Shown piece by piece: positions 37,469 through 47,299 of a stretch of DNA of 64,000 bases. Every line of letters starts with the position of its first letter. Position 1 is the first letter of the stretch. The notes below the pieces were generated by a model that searched no databases, was not told where the DNA came from, and worked only from the letters and a program-made list of their open reading frames with translations. This stretch comes from Microcoleus sp. FACHB-672 (GTDB lineage Bacteria > Cyanobacteriota > Cyanobacteriia > Cyanobacteriales > Oscillatoriaceae): positions 62,001-126,000 of the forward strand of contig NZ_JACJOU010000004.1 of assembly GCF_014695725.1 (NCBI RefSeq). The letters are read 5' to 3'. The position numbers and the translations under genes were made by a program.

Positions 37469-39564
37469 GACGGGTTGGGGTTTGCGATCGGCATTTCGGA
37501 AGCAGGGGAAGGTCGATCCGCGTGGTCGATGTGCGGTTGTGTTTCCTCCGTTTTCTGAGTCGCTGCCGGTGAGGGCGACGGCGTCTTATCCATCAGCGGC
37601 AACGCAATTTCAACCGTCGTGCCTTGGCCCATTCCAAGACTGTGCAGGGTAATGGAGCCTTTCATGAGTTCGACTAGGTTCCGAGAGATGGCCAGCCCCA
37701 ATCCTGTGCCACCATGCTTGCGAGTTCGCTTCCCATCCACCATTACAAAAGGTTGAAACAGCCGGTGCTGCTGGGTGGGATCGATGCCAATTCCCGTATC
37801 TTGGATTGCTACAATCACACGAGACTCGGATACGGATGAGGCCGCTTTTGCCCCTTGGGGACTTGACTGAGTTGACTGGCAAGGCTCTATCCGAGTTGTC
37901 AGGGTAATGCTGCCGGTATCGGTAAACTTAATCGCGTTGCCTACTACATTGAGCAGCACCTGCTTGAGCTTCGCGGTATCCGCTTCAACAATCAGCGTTT
38001 CTGAATGCTCATGCCAATTTAACCGCAAGCCTTTCTGTTGAATGTGGCTTTGCTGTAAATCTACGACTTCCCTAAGTAATTTTGGGAGATCGACCGGCTC
38101 TGTGATCACCGACAAGGTGCCGGCTTCAATTTTGGCAATATCAAGCACGTCATTGATAATGTCAAGCAAATGAATTGCAGCGTCATCCGCCCGCTGCAAG
38201 AACTCCATTTCCTCTTCCTCATCATCACAGCAGTCATCACGCACCAGCCGGATGCACCCAATAATCGCATTCAGTGGCGTTCTCAGCTCGTGGGAAGTAT
38301 TGGCCAAAAACTCATTCTTCAGTTCGTTGGCGATTTTTGCTTCCTTCCAAGCCGTTTCTAGCTCCTCCGCCCACGCTGTCAGCCGCTCTACCATACTGTC
38401 GAGCGATTCTGCGAGTTGATTGAACTCCTTGATTTTGAAGTTGTGGGGAACTGGTTCTAGAGAGCGCCGGCCCTCTACTGTTAGGGCGTAGTAGCCAAGT
38501 TTTTCTAAAGGACGCGCCAGATCGCGAGACAGATACACGGTTGCCAGCAGGTTAGCCGCTAACAAACCCAAAATCAGCGTCACCAGAACGTGCTGAATTT
38601 CTTCTAAGCCGGCCAGGGCGTTATCCAGACGAGTGACGGCTAAAACGATCCATTTTTGATTGCCGTCGTTGGTAATCGGACTCGGAATTGCCGTATAGCC
38701 GGCCAGCAATTCCACACCTTTGTTTTCAAATCCAAATAGGTGGCCAAAATCTGTTTTCCCGTTGAGCGCCGTACCCACCATATTTCTAAGTCGTTCGGCG
38801 TCTTTCTCCTGCTGAATGTTCCGTCCCACTCGGCTGGCATTCGGATGATTCAGAATTGTTCCATCTTGGCCGATCACCACCGTGTAGCCAGATAAAGACC
38901 TTGGTTTATCCTTCTCTGGCTCAAGCAGTGCTGACTGAATTCTCAGCGCGTAGCGCAATTCCCCCGTACCCTGATCGTAAACCGGCGCACTTAACAGCAA
39001 GCTAAGTTTGCTTTCACCGCTCATGGTTACAGTTTGGTTTGCCGGCAATGGCTCCTGGGAGACATTGGGCAGCAGCGCTGTGACGCGCACATCTGAAGCT
39101 TCTGGAACCAGCCGATTACGCCGCTGAGGCCACAATTTGGCCGACAGCTCTCCAATCGGTTGCACTCCGCAGGTACTCACTTCAATTGCGCCCGTCTTTA
39201 CATTCGTCAGCTGAATGCACTGGATCGGTGTCGGCAATTGTTGCGCCAGCTGCTCTAAAAATTGTTTAGATACCTCTAACGAACCTGATTGCAAGGCTGT
39301 GGTTTCACTGGCCGTGATCAGTCCCGCTTGTAATGCTTTGATGGAGTCTTGAATTCTTTCTCCCTTTCTTACAGCGCTTTCAGAAAGGTTCTGGCGGGCA
39401 GTTTCTAGGAGGCCAGAGCGTGCCTTTCGGTAGGTCACATATTCCCCAAGCAATAGAACCGGCACGCTCAGAAGTAAGATGCGCGACAGCAAAATTCTGC
39501 GAAAGGAAGTCGGACCGATCTCAGTAAAACGAAATTGTTTCAATAGACCGGATAGATTAGGCAT
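37465..39564 (-). CDS. Sensor histidine kinase
   Basis: A 699-residue membrane kinase. A transmembrane helix near residues 22-42 precedes a periplasmic Cache-like sensor (about 50-320), a second helix (about 325-348), a HAMP linker, and the kinase core. The H box is LANTSHELRTPLNAII (about residue 423). The N box LLNVVGNAIKFTD, G1 DTGIGID and G2 GGTGLGLAISRNL are intact. There is no receiver domain, and no response regulator lies beside it. The C-terminal 40 residues are Pro/Thr-rich. The signal is unknown. Confidence 0.92.
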   Translation of the reverse strand: MPNLSGLLKQFRFTEIGPTSFRRILLSRILLLSVPVLLLGEYVTYRKARSGLLETARQNLSESAVRKGERIQDSIKALQAGLITASETTALQSGSLEVSKQFLEQLAQQLPTPIQCIQLTNVKTGAIEVSTCGVQPIGELSAKLWPQRRNRLVPEASDVRVTALLPNVSQEPLPANQTVTMSGESKLSLLLSAPVYDQGTGELRYALRIQSALLEPEKDKPRSLSGYTVVIGQDGTILNHPNASRVGRNIQQEKDAERLRNMVGTALNGKTDFGHLFGFENKGVELLAGYTAIPSPITNDGNQKWIVLAVTRLDNALAGLEEIQHVLVTLILGLLAANLLATVYLSRDLARPLEKLGYYALTVEGRRSLEPVPHNFKIKEFNQLAESLDSMVERLTAWAEELETAWKEAKIANELKNEFLANTSHELRTPLNAIIGCIRLVRDDCCDDEEEEMEFLQRADDAAIHLLDIINDVLDIAKIEAGTLSVITEPVDLPKLLREVVDLQQSHIQQKGLRLNWHEHSETLIVEADTAKLKQVLLNVVGNAIKFTDTGSITLTTRIEPCQSTQSSPQGAKAASSVSESRVIVAIQDTGIGIDPTQQHRLFQPFVMVDGKRTRKHGGTGLGLAISRNLVELMKGSITLHSLGMGQGTTVEIALPLMDKTPSPSPAATQKTEETQPHIDHADRPSPASEMPIANPNPS

Positions 39565-39885
39565 CCATCCACCACTATCTTAGGGGCTTAGGTGAAGTGT
39601 TTATGCCAGCACAGAGGCTAGTCAACAACATCAGTCACTACATTTCAATCAATTATAGGGGCTATTGGGTATGCCGCCCATAATTTGACATATCAAAACC
39701 AAAATGCTATTAAAACTGCGCCAGAAGTAAACAGGCTTTTTTTAAAAATTGCATTTGGTATTTTACAAATCCTACTGTTTTGTGGTAAGACTGCAATTGA
39801 TTTACGTCAAATTTCTATTGAAATATTAACCTAAATAATCCGCAGATTCATCGCAAATTCGTAAAAATTAACAGATTATAACGAG
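39565..39885. other. Intergenic region, nothing recognised
   Basis: These 321 AT-rich bases separate the divergent histidine kinase and RibD-like gene and so must hold both promoters. I could not single out convincing promoter boxes or an operator. Confidence 0.5.
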
Positions 39886-40584
39886 ATGAGGCAAAACAAT
39901 TTAACGCGTCCTGAGACAATAGTCGTTGTCGCCATGAGTGCTGATGGCAAAATTGCGGAAGCCGCAAGAAACCAAGTGCTGTTCGGTTCCCCTGCAGATA
40001 AAGCCCATCTGGAAGCCCAAGTGGCGGCAGCCGATGGTGTGATCTTTGGAGCCGGCACTCTGCGTGCCGGTGGCAGCGCGATGAGAGTCACCCACCCCGA
40101 ACTCCTCAAACAACGGGAGGAACAAGGCAAACCCAGTCAGCCGGTGCAGATAGTGTGTTCGCGTTCCGGTAACATTGAACCCAACTTAAAATTTTTTCAG
40201 CAACCGATCCCCCGCTGGTTGCTCACTACCGCTTCGGGACAGAGCCGGTGGCGAGAACAGCTAGGATTCGAGCAAATTTTAGCCCTAGAAACCCCCCAGC
40301 AAGAAATAGACTTACCGGCAGCCCTGCAACATCTGGCCACTTTAGGGCTAGAACGTCTTGCAGTTTTAGGAGGTGGCACACTGATCGCCTCATTGGTCGC
40401 TGCTGATTTGATTGATCAATTGTGGATCACCGTTTGCCCGTTAATTTTAGGGGGAGCGACAGCCCCCACCCCCACAGACGGCGACGGCTTTTTAACCGAA
40501 CAAGCCCCTCGCCTGGAACTTCTTGAAGTTAAGCCGGTTGGACAGGAAGTATTTTTGCACTATCGTCGGCAGCGTGATGAGTGA
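39886..40584 (+). CDS. RibD C-terminal-type reductase
   Basis: A 232-residue protein of the RibD_C/dihydrofolate-reductase-like fold, which in riboflavin synthesis reduces the ribose of a pyrimidine intermediate with NADPH. Visible motifs are VVAMSADGKIA, a GAGTLRAGGSAMRV loop, and VLGGGTLIASLVAADLIDQL near the C-terminus. The deaminase domain of RibD is absent, so it is either the separate reductase of a split pathway or a related enzyme of other substrate. No riboflavin genes are adjacent. Confidence 0.85.
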   Translation: MRQNNLTRPETIVVVAMSADGKIAEAARNQVLFGSPADKAHLEAQVAAADGVIFGAGTLRAGGSAMRVTHPELLKQREEQGKPSQPVQIVCSRSGNIEPNLKFFQQPIPRWLLTTASGQSRWREQLGFEQILALETPQQEIDLPAALQHLATLGLERLAVLGGGTLIASLVAADLIDQLWITVCPLILGGATAPTPTDGDGFLTEQAPRLELLEVKPVGQEVFLHYRRQRDE

Positions 40585-40675
40585 TTGCATTACCCTATAT
40601 TAGGAAAGCGCTAGAGACTCGGAACAGAGGAGCAAGGACAGAGAACCCAGCACTAGCTCTAGCCTTTATCTTCCC

Positions 40676-40713
40676 CTCTAGCCCTTAGACCCTAGCCCCT
40701 AGCCCTAAATCCC
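40676..40713. repeat. Heptamer repeats before the FemAB-like gene
   Basis: The units CTCTAGC, CCTTAGA, CCCTAGC, CCCTAGC and CCTAAAT run in phase from 40676 and end five bases before the start codon of the next gene. As with prmA, the tract occupies the leader. Confidence 0.75.
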
Positions 40714-40717
40714 ACCT

Positions 40718-41887
40718 ATGGTTGAACAGCTCAAGCCAAGCTATTCGGTTGCTTGGATTAACAAAATCGCCTCAGTACCCCAGTCTGCTTGGGATGCGCT
40801 GGCTTTACCGCTGAAAACCCCCTTTCTAGAGTGGGAATGGCTAAACAATATGGAAACCTCAGGCAGTGCGACGGCAAAAGCCGGTTGGCTACCCAATCAC
40901 TTGATTGTATGGCGAGACCGGCAGATGGTCGCTGCTGCGCCACTTTATATCAAAGGTCATAGCTACGGCGAATTTGTCTTTGATCACCAGTGGGCCGATT
41001 TGGCCCACCGGCTGGGCATTGAATATTATCCCAAATTGCTAGGGATGAGTCCGTTTACGCCGGCAGAAGGCTATCGATTTTTAATTGCCCCCACAGAAGA
41101 TGAGGACGAACTCACGGGCTTAATGGTTAATGCCATTGACCATTTCTGCGCTCGCAACAGCATCTCTAGCTCTCACTTTTTATATGTCGATCCCGCATGG
41201 CGACCGATTCTGGAACGCCACGGCTTTACAAGTTGGCTGCATCACAGTTACATTTGGCAAAACAATGGATTTGAGAGCTTTGATGATTATCTAGGAGTCT
41301 TCAACGCCAACCAGCGCCGCAACATCAAGCGAGAGCGCAAAGCTGTCGAAAAAGCCGGCCTGCGGCTGTTAACTCTAACTGGCGATGAAATTCCCAAACC
41401 CCTGTTTTCCAAAATGTATAGCTTTTATGAAAATACCTGCGACAAATTTGGCTGGTGGGGGAGTAAATACTTAACTAAACGGTTTTTTGAACAGTTGCAT
41501 CACAACTACCGACATCGAGTTTTGTTTGTTGCGGCTTATACTGAAGCCGACGAACGGCAACCGATAGGAATGTCTTTTTGTATAACCAAAGGCGACCAAC
41601 TTTATGGGCGCTACTGGGGAAGCTTTGATGAAATTGACTGCCTGCACTTTGATGCGTGTTATTACACACCCATTGACTGGGCTGTGAACCACGGCATCCA
41701 AACTTTCGATCCGGGGGCTGGAGGCCGGCACAAAAAACGACGCGGCTTTCCTGCTACTCCAAACCACAGTTTGCACCGATTTTACAATCAGCGTCTTAGC
41801 CAAATTCTGCGCTCTTATATTGATGAAATCAACGAAATGGAACGGCGGGAAATTGATGCCATTAATCAAGACTTGCCTTTTAGCTAG
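40718..41887 (+). CDS. GNAT/FemAB-like protein (COG3146, DUF482)
   Basis: A 389-residue protein of the peptidogalycan biosynthesis-associated COG3146 family, a double-GNAT or FemAB-like fold. Recognisable stretches are FLEWEWLNNME, the repeat of GHSYGEFVFDHQWAD, NANQRRNIKRERKAVEKAG, and LYGRYWGSFDEIDCLHFDAC followed by GIQTFDPGAGGRHKKRRGFP. The family is widespread, but its substrate is not firmly established. The start at 40718 follows a heptamer tract with no Shine-Dalgarno sequence visible. Confidence 0.82.
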   Translation: MVEQLKPSYSVAWINKIASVPQSAWDALALPLKTPFLEWEWLNNMETSGSATAKAGWLPNHLIVWRDRQMVAAAPLYIKGHSYGEFVFDHQWADLAHRLGIEYYPKLLGMSPFTPAEGYRFLIAPTEDEDELTGLMVNAIDHFCARNSISSSHFLYVDPAWRPILERHGFTSWLHHSYIWQNNGFESFDDYLGVFNANQRRNIKRERKAVEKAGLRLLTLTGDEIPKPLFSKMYSFYENTCDKFGWWGSKYLTKRFFEQLHHNYRHRVLFVAAYTEADERQPIGMSFCITKGDQLYGRYWGSFDEIDCLHFDACYYTPIDWAVNHGIQTFDPGAGGRHKKRRGFPATPNHSLHRFYNQRLSQILRSYIDEINEMERREIDAINQDLPFS

Positions 41888-41890
41888 CAG

Positions 41891-41916
41891 CCCTCTTATT
41901 TTTTTCGTAAAGAGGG
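41891..41916 (+). terminator. Hairpin after the FemAB-like gene
   Basis: CCCTCTT (41891-41897) pairs with AAGAGGG (41910-41916); the T run is in the loop rather than after the stem, so termination efficiency is doubtful. The rest of the 339-base gap to 42226 holds no gene that I can see. Confidence 0.4.
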
Positions 41917-42226
41917 AACTTTTCCGCCTTAAAAACTGTCAAATTATGTTTTTGCTATGTCAAACTAGACCCTCAATCAACTTTTAAAAACATCCCCTAA
42001 CTCCTGGCAGCTCTGTTCAAAACTATAAATATGCTGAATCACTGAAATCTTGCCAAAATCGAGATTTTACTGGTTTTTATGTCCGTAAATAAAAGCCAGA
42101 GGTACTGATTATCAAATTCAATTTTTCGCATCTACCTAAGTGATTAAATTGAACCTTTATGCGGGTATACTCTCAGGATAAGTAGGAACACGGAAATAAA
42201 TAAGGTTTGCAGTTAGGAGCATCAAA

Positions 42227-45200
42227 ATGGCAGAGATCATCGGCTCATCAAATAATGACTTTATAGACGCCTCAGGTATCAATGCCCTACTAGGTCTGGA
42301 GGGTAACGACACGATCCTTGGGGCTAAAGGAGATGATAGTGTCAGTGGTGGCCAAGGCTCGGATCTCATTGCTAGTGACCAGGGCAACGATACTGTACAG
42401 GGCGACGAAGGCGATGACCAACTATTTGGCGGACAAGGTGATGACCAACTTTTTGGCAACATCGGAAATGACGATATTTTTGGCAACGAAGGGAACGACT
42501 CTATAGACGGTAGTCTGGGCAATGATACGGGCCGGGGCGGTATCGGCAATGACTTAGTTTTTGGTGGGGTGGGTGATGATCAACTCTTTGGCGATCCAGG
42601 CGAGGATCTGCTAAGAGGCGGCAGCGGCAGTGACGCGCTTTCCGGCGGCGAGGGAAATGACCGGCTAGAGGGAGATGAAGACAACGACAGACTGCTAGGC
42701 GACGAAGGCAATGACGTGATCCTGGGAGGAGGCGGTAATGACTCACTTAGGGGGGGTGTTGGTGGAGATACCCTTGATGGCAGCGATGGCAATGATTTTT
42801 TACTAGGGGACTTAGACACTCCTCAACCCGTAATCGAACTCGATACAGAGGTTCCTTTACCTGGGCTAGAAAACTTTTTGAGCAACGACCTCGCTCAGGA
42901 TTTTATCGTCGGCGGTGCCGGCAATGATACCGCAGTCGGCAGCAATGGGAATGACGATATCTTTGGCAACTTGGGCGACGATCAGTTGTTCGGCAACCAA
43001 GGAGCTGATGATATGTATGCCGGCCAAGGCAACGATACAATGCGAGGTGGCCAAGACAACGACCAAATGTATGGCGACCAAGGCAACGATGTCATGTTAG
43101 GTGATATCGGCAACGACCAGGTAGCTGGGGGAGAGGGCAATGATTCTCTCTATGGTAACCAAGGCAACGATGTTGTCTATGGTAACGAAGGCAACGATAG
43201 CCTTTATGGCGGTCAGGATAACGATACCTTACAGGGCGGTAAAGAAAACGATCTTTTATTTGGCGACCTAGGAGATGACAACCTCGCCGGTGAATTGGGA
43301 AGCGACACTTTAACCGGCGGACAGGGACGCGATATTTTTGGCATTTCTAAAGAAAGTGGAGGCGCAACTGTCACCATTGCAGATTTCGTAACAGACTTTG
43401 AAGATACCACTGATTTTATTGAGCTGGCTTCTGGTCTGGCGTTTACCGATCTCAATATCTTTCAAGGCACAGACGTAAACGCAGCGAACACCGTCATTCA
43501 AGATAAGCTGACGGGCCAGTTTTTGCTCGTCCTCAACAATGTGAACGTCGCCGCCATCACTCAAGCGGATTTTCTGCCGGCACCCCCCACACCACCGACA
43601 CCCACTGCGCCCCCTGCCACCGGCACTATACAGTTTAGTGCCGCAACCTACCAATACAACGAAAATGGGGCGCCGGTCGGCGTCGCAGTTACCGTAACCC
43701 GCACTGGCGGTAGTAGCGGAGAAGCAACTGCACAGATCACCCTAGCTGGTGGTACAGCCACACCGGGCGTAGATTACACAAATACTCCCATCACCGTTGA
43801 GTTCGAGGATGGCGAGGACACAGCACAGACGATAACAATTCCGATTACCAATGATATTGCCAGTGAGCCAAATGAAACAGTTAATTTAACGTTAGGCAAT
43901 GTCGTTGGGGCAACGCTGGGCGCTCAACGCACCGCAACTTGGACTATTGTTGACGATGACAAGGCCGGCACTCTGGAATTTACAGCGCCCACCTTTACGA
44001 TCAACGAAGACGGCACCACCTCAGCCGCAGTCACGGTGAAACGTACCGGCGGTAGTGCGGGAGATGTCACAGCCACTGTAACTTTGGCAAATGGCACTGC
44101 CATCGGTGGAACCGATTTCACGAATACTCCCATCACAGTCAGTTTCTTCGACGGGCAAACGGCTGACCAAACCGTGACTATTCCCCTTACAAATGACGCG
44201 CTAGTTGAGGGCAATGAAACGCTGACTGCGACTTTAGGCAGTCCCACTGGCGGCGCGACGATTGGCACCCAACGCACCGCAACTGTCAATATTGCCGACG
44301 ATGACGTTCCTACTGTCTCGATTGTGGCCACTGGCGATGCAACGGCAGCGGAACAGGGGCAAACCACGGGCGGATTTACCATTACGAATAGTGGAGCAAC
44401 TGCTGTCGTGGTGAATTACACTGTTGCTGGGGACGCTGCTACCGATAACTCTGATTACACCATCACCTCTTCCAACCCTGCTGATCCGGTTGGTCAAATT
44501 ACTGTTGTGGGAAATAGCACAGCAACCCTGACAGTAACGCCGGTTGATGATGTGGTACTAGAAGGCTCTGAAACAGTAGATGTGGCACTCACTCCTTCAG
44601 CCGGCTACAACGTCGATGCCACGAAAAATACAGCCTCGGTGTCAATTATTGACAATGACGTTCCTATTGTTGAAATCGTTGCCGCTAACCCCAATGCCAG
44701 GGAAGGGGGAGAACAGGGACTCTACACAGTTAGCCGCCGGGACGGTGCCGGTAACCCCATCACCACGGGCGCTCTTACCGTAAATTACACGGTCGGTGGC
44801 TCAGCCCGGGTGAACAATGACTACGATCCCTTAACAGGTACAATTGTCATTGCAGAAGGTCAGTCCACTGCCAACATTTCCTTAAACCCCGTTGATGATG
44901 CGACAGTGGAACTCACTGAGTCGGTCAAACTGACTTTATCTAACTCTACAGCCTATAGTGTTGGGCCCTTGAAAGATGCCACTGTCAACATTAAGGACAA
45001 CGAGGCCCCGACGATGGTCATTTTCGCTTCTGATGATCGGGCTGAAGAAGCTGACTTGAGCAGCGGCACCTTCCTCATCCAGCGTCTGGGCGATCTCAGT
45101 GGATCGCTAACGGTGAATTATGCGGTTGCCGGTACCAGTAGTGCCACCCCTGGTGTTGACTACGTCCAGTTGGGCAGCAGTGTCACATTCGCACCTGAAC

Positions 45201-45361
45201 AGCGCGATGCCTTCGTAACGGTAGCAGCGTTGAATGACACCGGCAGCGAACCGGAACCCCCCTATGAGGAATTGAAGGTGGATTTAGTTGAAGGCGCTGG
45301 ATACAGCTTAGGCTTCCCAGTCAGCAACACAGTCTATATCGTTAACAACGGTGGGCTGTAG
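42227..45361 (+). CDS. RTX and Calx-beta repeat surface protein
   Basis: A 1044-residue acidic protein. Residues about 5-370 are dense GGxGxDxLx calcium-binding repeats in a beta-roll, broken once near residues 200-225 by a Pro/Glu-rich stretch. A serralysin-like closing domain (about 368-450) and a Pro/Thr linker follow, then five Calx-beta domains starting near residues 465, 580, 695, 813 and 927, each ending in a variant of the IxDxD motif (for example TWTIVDDD, VNIADDD, VSIIDND, VNIKDNE). There is no signal peptide, so type I export is likely. Adhesion or cell-surface binding is the probable role. A terminator follows. No secretion genes are adjacent. Confidence 0.92.
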   Translation: MAEIIGSSNNDFIDASGINALLGLEGNDTILGAKGDDSVSGGQGSDLIASDQGNDTVQGDEGDDQLFGGQGDDQLFGNIGNDDIFGNEGNDSIDGSLGNDTGRGGIGNDLVFGGVGDDQLFGDPGEDLLRGGSGSDALSGGEGNDRLEGDEDNDRLLGDEGNDVILGGGGNDSLRGGVGGDTLDGSDGNDFLLGDLDTPQPVIELDTEVPLPGLENFLSNDLAQDFIVGGAGNDTAVGSNGNDDIFGNLGDDQLFGNQGADDMYAGQGNDTMRGGQDNDQMYGDQGNDVMLGDIGNDQVAGGEGNDSLYGNQGNDVVYGNEGNDSLYGGQDNDTLQGGKENDLLFGDLGDDNLAGELGSDTLTGGQGRDIFGISKESGGATVTIADFVTDFEDTTDFIELASGLAFTDLNIFQGTDVNAANTVIQDKLTGQFLLVLNNVNVAAITQADFLPAPPTPPTPTAPPATGTIQFSAATYQYNENGAPVGVAVTVTRTGGSSGEATAQITLAGGTATPGVDYTNTPITVEFEDGEDTAQTITIPITNDIASEPNETVNLTLGNVVGATLGAQRTATWTIVDDDKAGTLEFTAPTFTINEDGTTSAAVTVKRTGGSAGDVTATVTLANGTAIGGTDFTNTPITVSFFDGQTADQTVTIPLTNDALVEGNETLTATLGSPTGGATIGTQRTATVNIADDDVPTVSIVATGDATAAEQGQTTGGFTITNSGATAVVVNYTVAGDAATDNSDYTITSSNPADPVGQITVVGNSTATLTVTPVDDVVLEGSETVDVALTPSAGYNVDATKNTASVSIIDNDVPIVEIVAANPNAREGGEQGLYTVSRRDGAGNPITTGALTVNYTVGGSARVNNDYDPLTGTIVIAEGQSTANISLNPVDDATVELTESVKLTLSNSTAYSVGPLKDATVNIKDNEAPTMVIFASDDRAEEADLSSGTFLIQRLGDLSGSLTVNYAVAGTSSATPGVDYVQLGSSVTFAPEQRDAFVTVAALNDTGSEPEPPYEELKVDLVEGAGYSLGFPVSNTVYIVNNGGL

Positions 45362-45417
45362 GGCTGGCATTTGTAAATTTACCCATTAGTAAAAATCAAA
45401 TTTGATTTTTACTGTAC

Positions 45418-45461
45418 CTCCCCCTCTCTAAACTTTTATAGAGCTGGGGGAGTTATTTTTT
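45418..45461 (+). terminator. Terminator after the RTX/Calx-beta gene
   Basis: CTCCCCCTCTCTA (45418-45430) pairs with the TAGAGCTGGGGGAG ending near 45452 around a short loop and runs into a T tract, 57 bases after the stop. Confidence 0.85.
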
Positions 45462-45553
45462 GCAGACATTACGCAATGAGTTAAACAAGTCAGGAATCTT
45501 TCTTCCCCTTTCCTTGTTTATTTAAGTAGCCGTTGCAAAGCGTAAAGTCTGTT

Positions 45554-46462
45554 TTACTTGGTGGCTTTGTGAAGTAACTGCACTAACTGCACCAACTGCT
45601 CTTTATTAAATGCTTGGATCAGCGTTTTTGCCGCTGCTTTGGGTTCCACAACCACGACGACTTGCTTTAAACCGGCAGCCGGTGCACCGGCTGCTAGCTG
45701 TTGCAGACTGTAACTGGGTGCAATTTTCTCGGCTTTACCAACGACGACTAAATCACTAGCTTGCTTGAGTTCTTTAATCACAAAAGGAGCCAAGATTGCA
45801 TAAGAATGCTGCGGATGAGAAATTGCTTTATGAGCAGTTTTAACAAGTTTGAGCCAAGTTTCCGCCCCGGCATCCATCTTTGCTAAACCAACACACAATT
45901 TCTGTAACTGTTGGCGGCTGGCTGGCGTTTCTTTTTGTTTAAACAGTTGTAACATCTGTTTAAGAACGCTCACTACTTGATCACCAAAAATACTCGCGTC
46001 TGTACCCGCTTCATCGGACGCACCCCCAGCGATCCGGCTGTTCAAATAATCTTGCAGTTGAGCAAAAGCCGGTTCGGTTTCTTGAACCACGCGATCCCCT
46101 TCTTCTTCCCGTAAGCCAAATGGCCCTTGGAGACGTTCGAGCAAGTCTTTGAGGGCGTCATACCCCTTTAAAAATAAAGCTTCTATCTTTGGATCGACCT
46201 TGACTTGATTCTCTTTAAGGATTTTCAAACAATCCTCTAGCCTATGAGAAATTTGCTGAATGCTGTTGAAACCCAGCATTGCAGCGCCTCCTTTAACAGA
46301 ATGGGCAGCGCGAAACAATTCGTTTACCCGTTCTTGGTCTGTTACAGTGGCTTGCAGCTCCAAAAATCCTTTTTCTAAGGTTTCGAGGTGCTCTTTGGCT
46401 TCCTCTAGAAAATAACCTAAAATCTGCTGCTGCTTCCCGGCATCCACGGCTGTGTTCCTCAA
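45554..46462 (-). CDS. Hpt domain (histidine phosphotransfer) protein
   Basis: A 302-residue protein. The Hpt domain covers about residues 15-120, and the phosphorylatable histidine is His54 in FRAAHSVKGGAAMLGF. The C-terminal two thirds are helical and Lys/Leu/Gln-rich, with no recognised domain. The frame opens with a TTG at 46462; a GTG at 46447 is an alternative. No kinase or response regulator is beside it. The domain is like the CheA P1 part of chemotaxis or twitching-motility kinases, but the ATPase half is missing, so it is a stand-alone relay protein. Confidence 0.85.
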   Translation of the reverse strand: MRNTAVDAGKQQQILGYFLEEAKEHLETLEKGFLELQATVTDQERVNELFRAAHSVKGGAAMLGFNSIQQISHRLEDCLKILKENQVKVDPKIEALFLKGYDALKDLLERLQGPFGLREEEGDRVVQETEPAFAQLQDYLNSRIAGGASDEAGTDASIFGDQVVSVLKQMLQLFKQKETPASRQQLQKLCVGLAKMDAGAETWLKLVKTAHKAISHPQHSYAILAPFVIKELKQASDLVVVGKAEKIAPSYSLQQLAAGAPAAGLKQVVVVVEPKAAAKTLIQAFNKEQLVQLVQLLHKATK

Positions 46463-46564
46463 CGTGACTATTCTTCGTGGCTATAAATCGTGATTGTTTT
46501 GGGGATGGGGGATAAGAGAATTTATTTCTCTGTCCCCCACTCCTCTCCCATCTAAAATAGCGGG

Positions 46565-47185
46565 TTAATTGGGTGTGGGTGCCGGCGTCCCTGGCAGCTG
46601 ATTTTGGGGGATAAAGCTGGGATCGAAATCGGCAATACGATCCGCTGCATCAATGCACACAGTCATTGCTTGAGCGGGAACTACATCAATATTACGGCTG
46701 AGACCGACCACACACTCGGAATAGCGCTTCGGCAATAGACTACGCCGGCAGTTGTCTAACACGACTGGTGTTAATGAGGCTTGAGCGGTTTTGCTAATAT
46801 CCACTACGCAAGTCGCTAATTCGCGGGGACGCCGCACCTGCCGGCAAGTCGTCAACGCATCTGTTGCCGCAATATCCGTTCTCCCATATATTTTGACAAC
46901 ACAGCTAGCCAGTTCCTCAGGATCGAGGGCACCCGCACAGGCTGGGGCTACTGTTTCCGGAAAGAGGCCGACATTTAACAGTTTAGACGCGCAGCTTTGA
47001 TAATTATTTCCGTGAGTGGCAGCAGCCGGGTGCTGGGGAACCGCCATTGCGAGTAACCCGGCAATCACCAACTGCCTTACAGAAAAGCGCATCAAACGCC
47101 GGATTTTGGGGCTGCCGGCCAGATCACAGCCTTGGTCGGTCATGGGCAGATCGTAGTGCAAACGATTAAGAGGATGCATAGCCAT
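46565..47185 (-). CDS. Exported protein with cysteine-containing repeats
   Basis: About 206 residues. The ATG at 47185 has GAGGA eleven bases upstream on the minus strand; starts at 47143 and 47092 are alternatives. A hydrophobic signal segment (LVIAGLLAMAVPQHPAAA) is followed by a tandem repeat of about 32 residues, roughly C-x6-P-x2-(L/Y)-x2-CVV-x20-C: the blocks begin ACAGALDPEELASCVV, TCRQVRRPRELATCVV and NCRRSLLPKRYSECVV. Cysteines recur in pairs, suggesting disulfides outside the cytosol. No family was recognised. It is divergent from rpsD. Confidence 0.7.
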   Translation of the reverse strand: MAMHPLNRLHYDLPMTDQGCDLAGSPKIRRLMRFSVRQLVIAGLLAMAVPQHPAAATHGNNYQSCASKLLNVGLFPETVAPACAGALDPEELASCVVKIYGRTDIAATDALTTCRQVRRPRELATCVVDISKTAQASLTPVVLDNCRRSLLPKRYSECVVGLSRNIDVVPAQAMTVCIDAADRIADFDPSFIPQNQLPGTPAPTPN

Positions 47186-47299
47186 TCTAGTTAACGTCCT
47201 CAAAATGAATCCAACTTAACACGGGTAAGTCACAGTCGTTAAGGTTTATACTAGAATGTCTGGGTAAAATTCCACCGAAGGATATAGAGAGGAAATTCC

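Noticed and set aside
42157-42549. 130-codon frame opposite the RTX region
   Set aside because: It is a complement of glycine/aspartate repeats and shows only Pro/Ser repeats.
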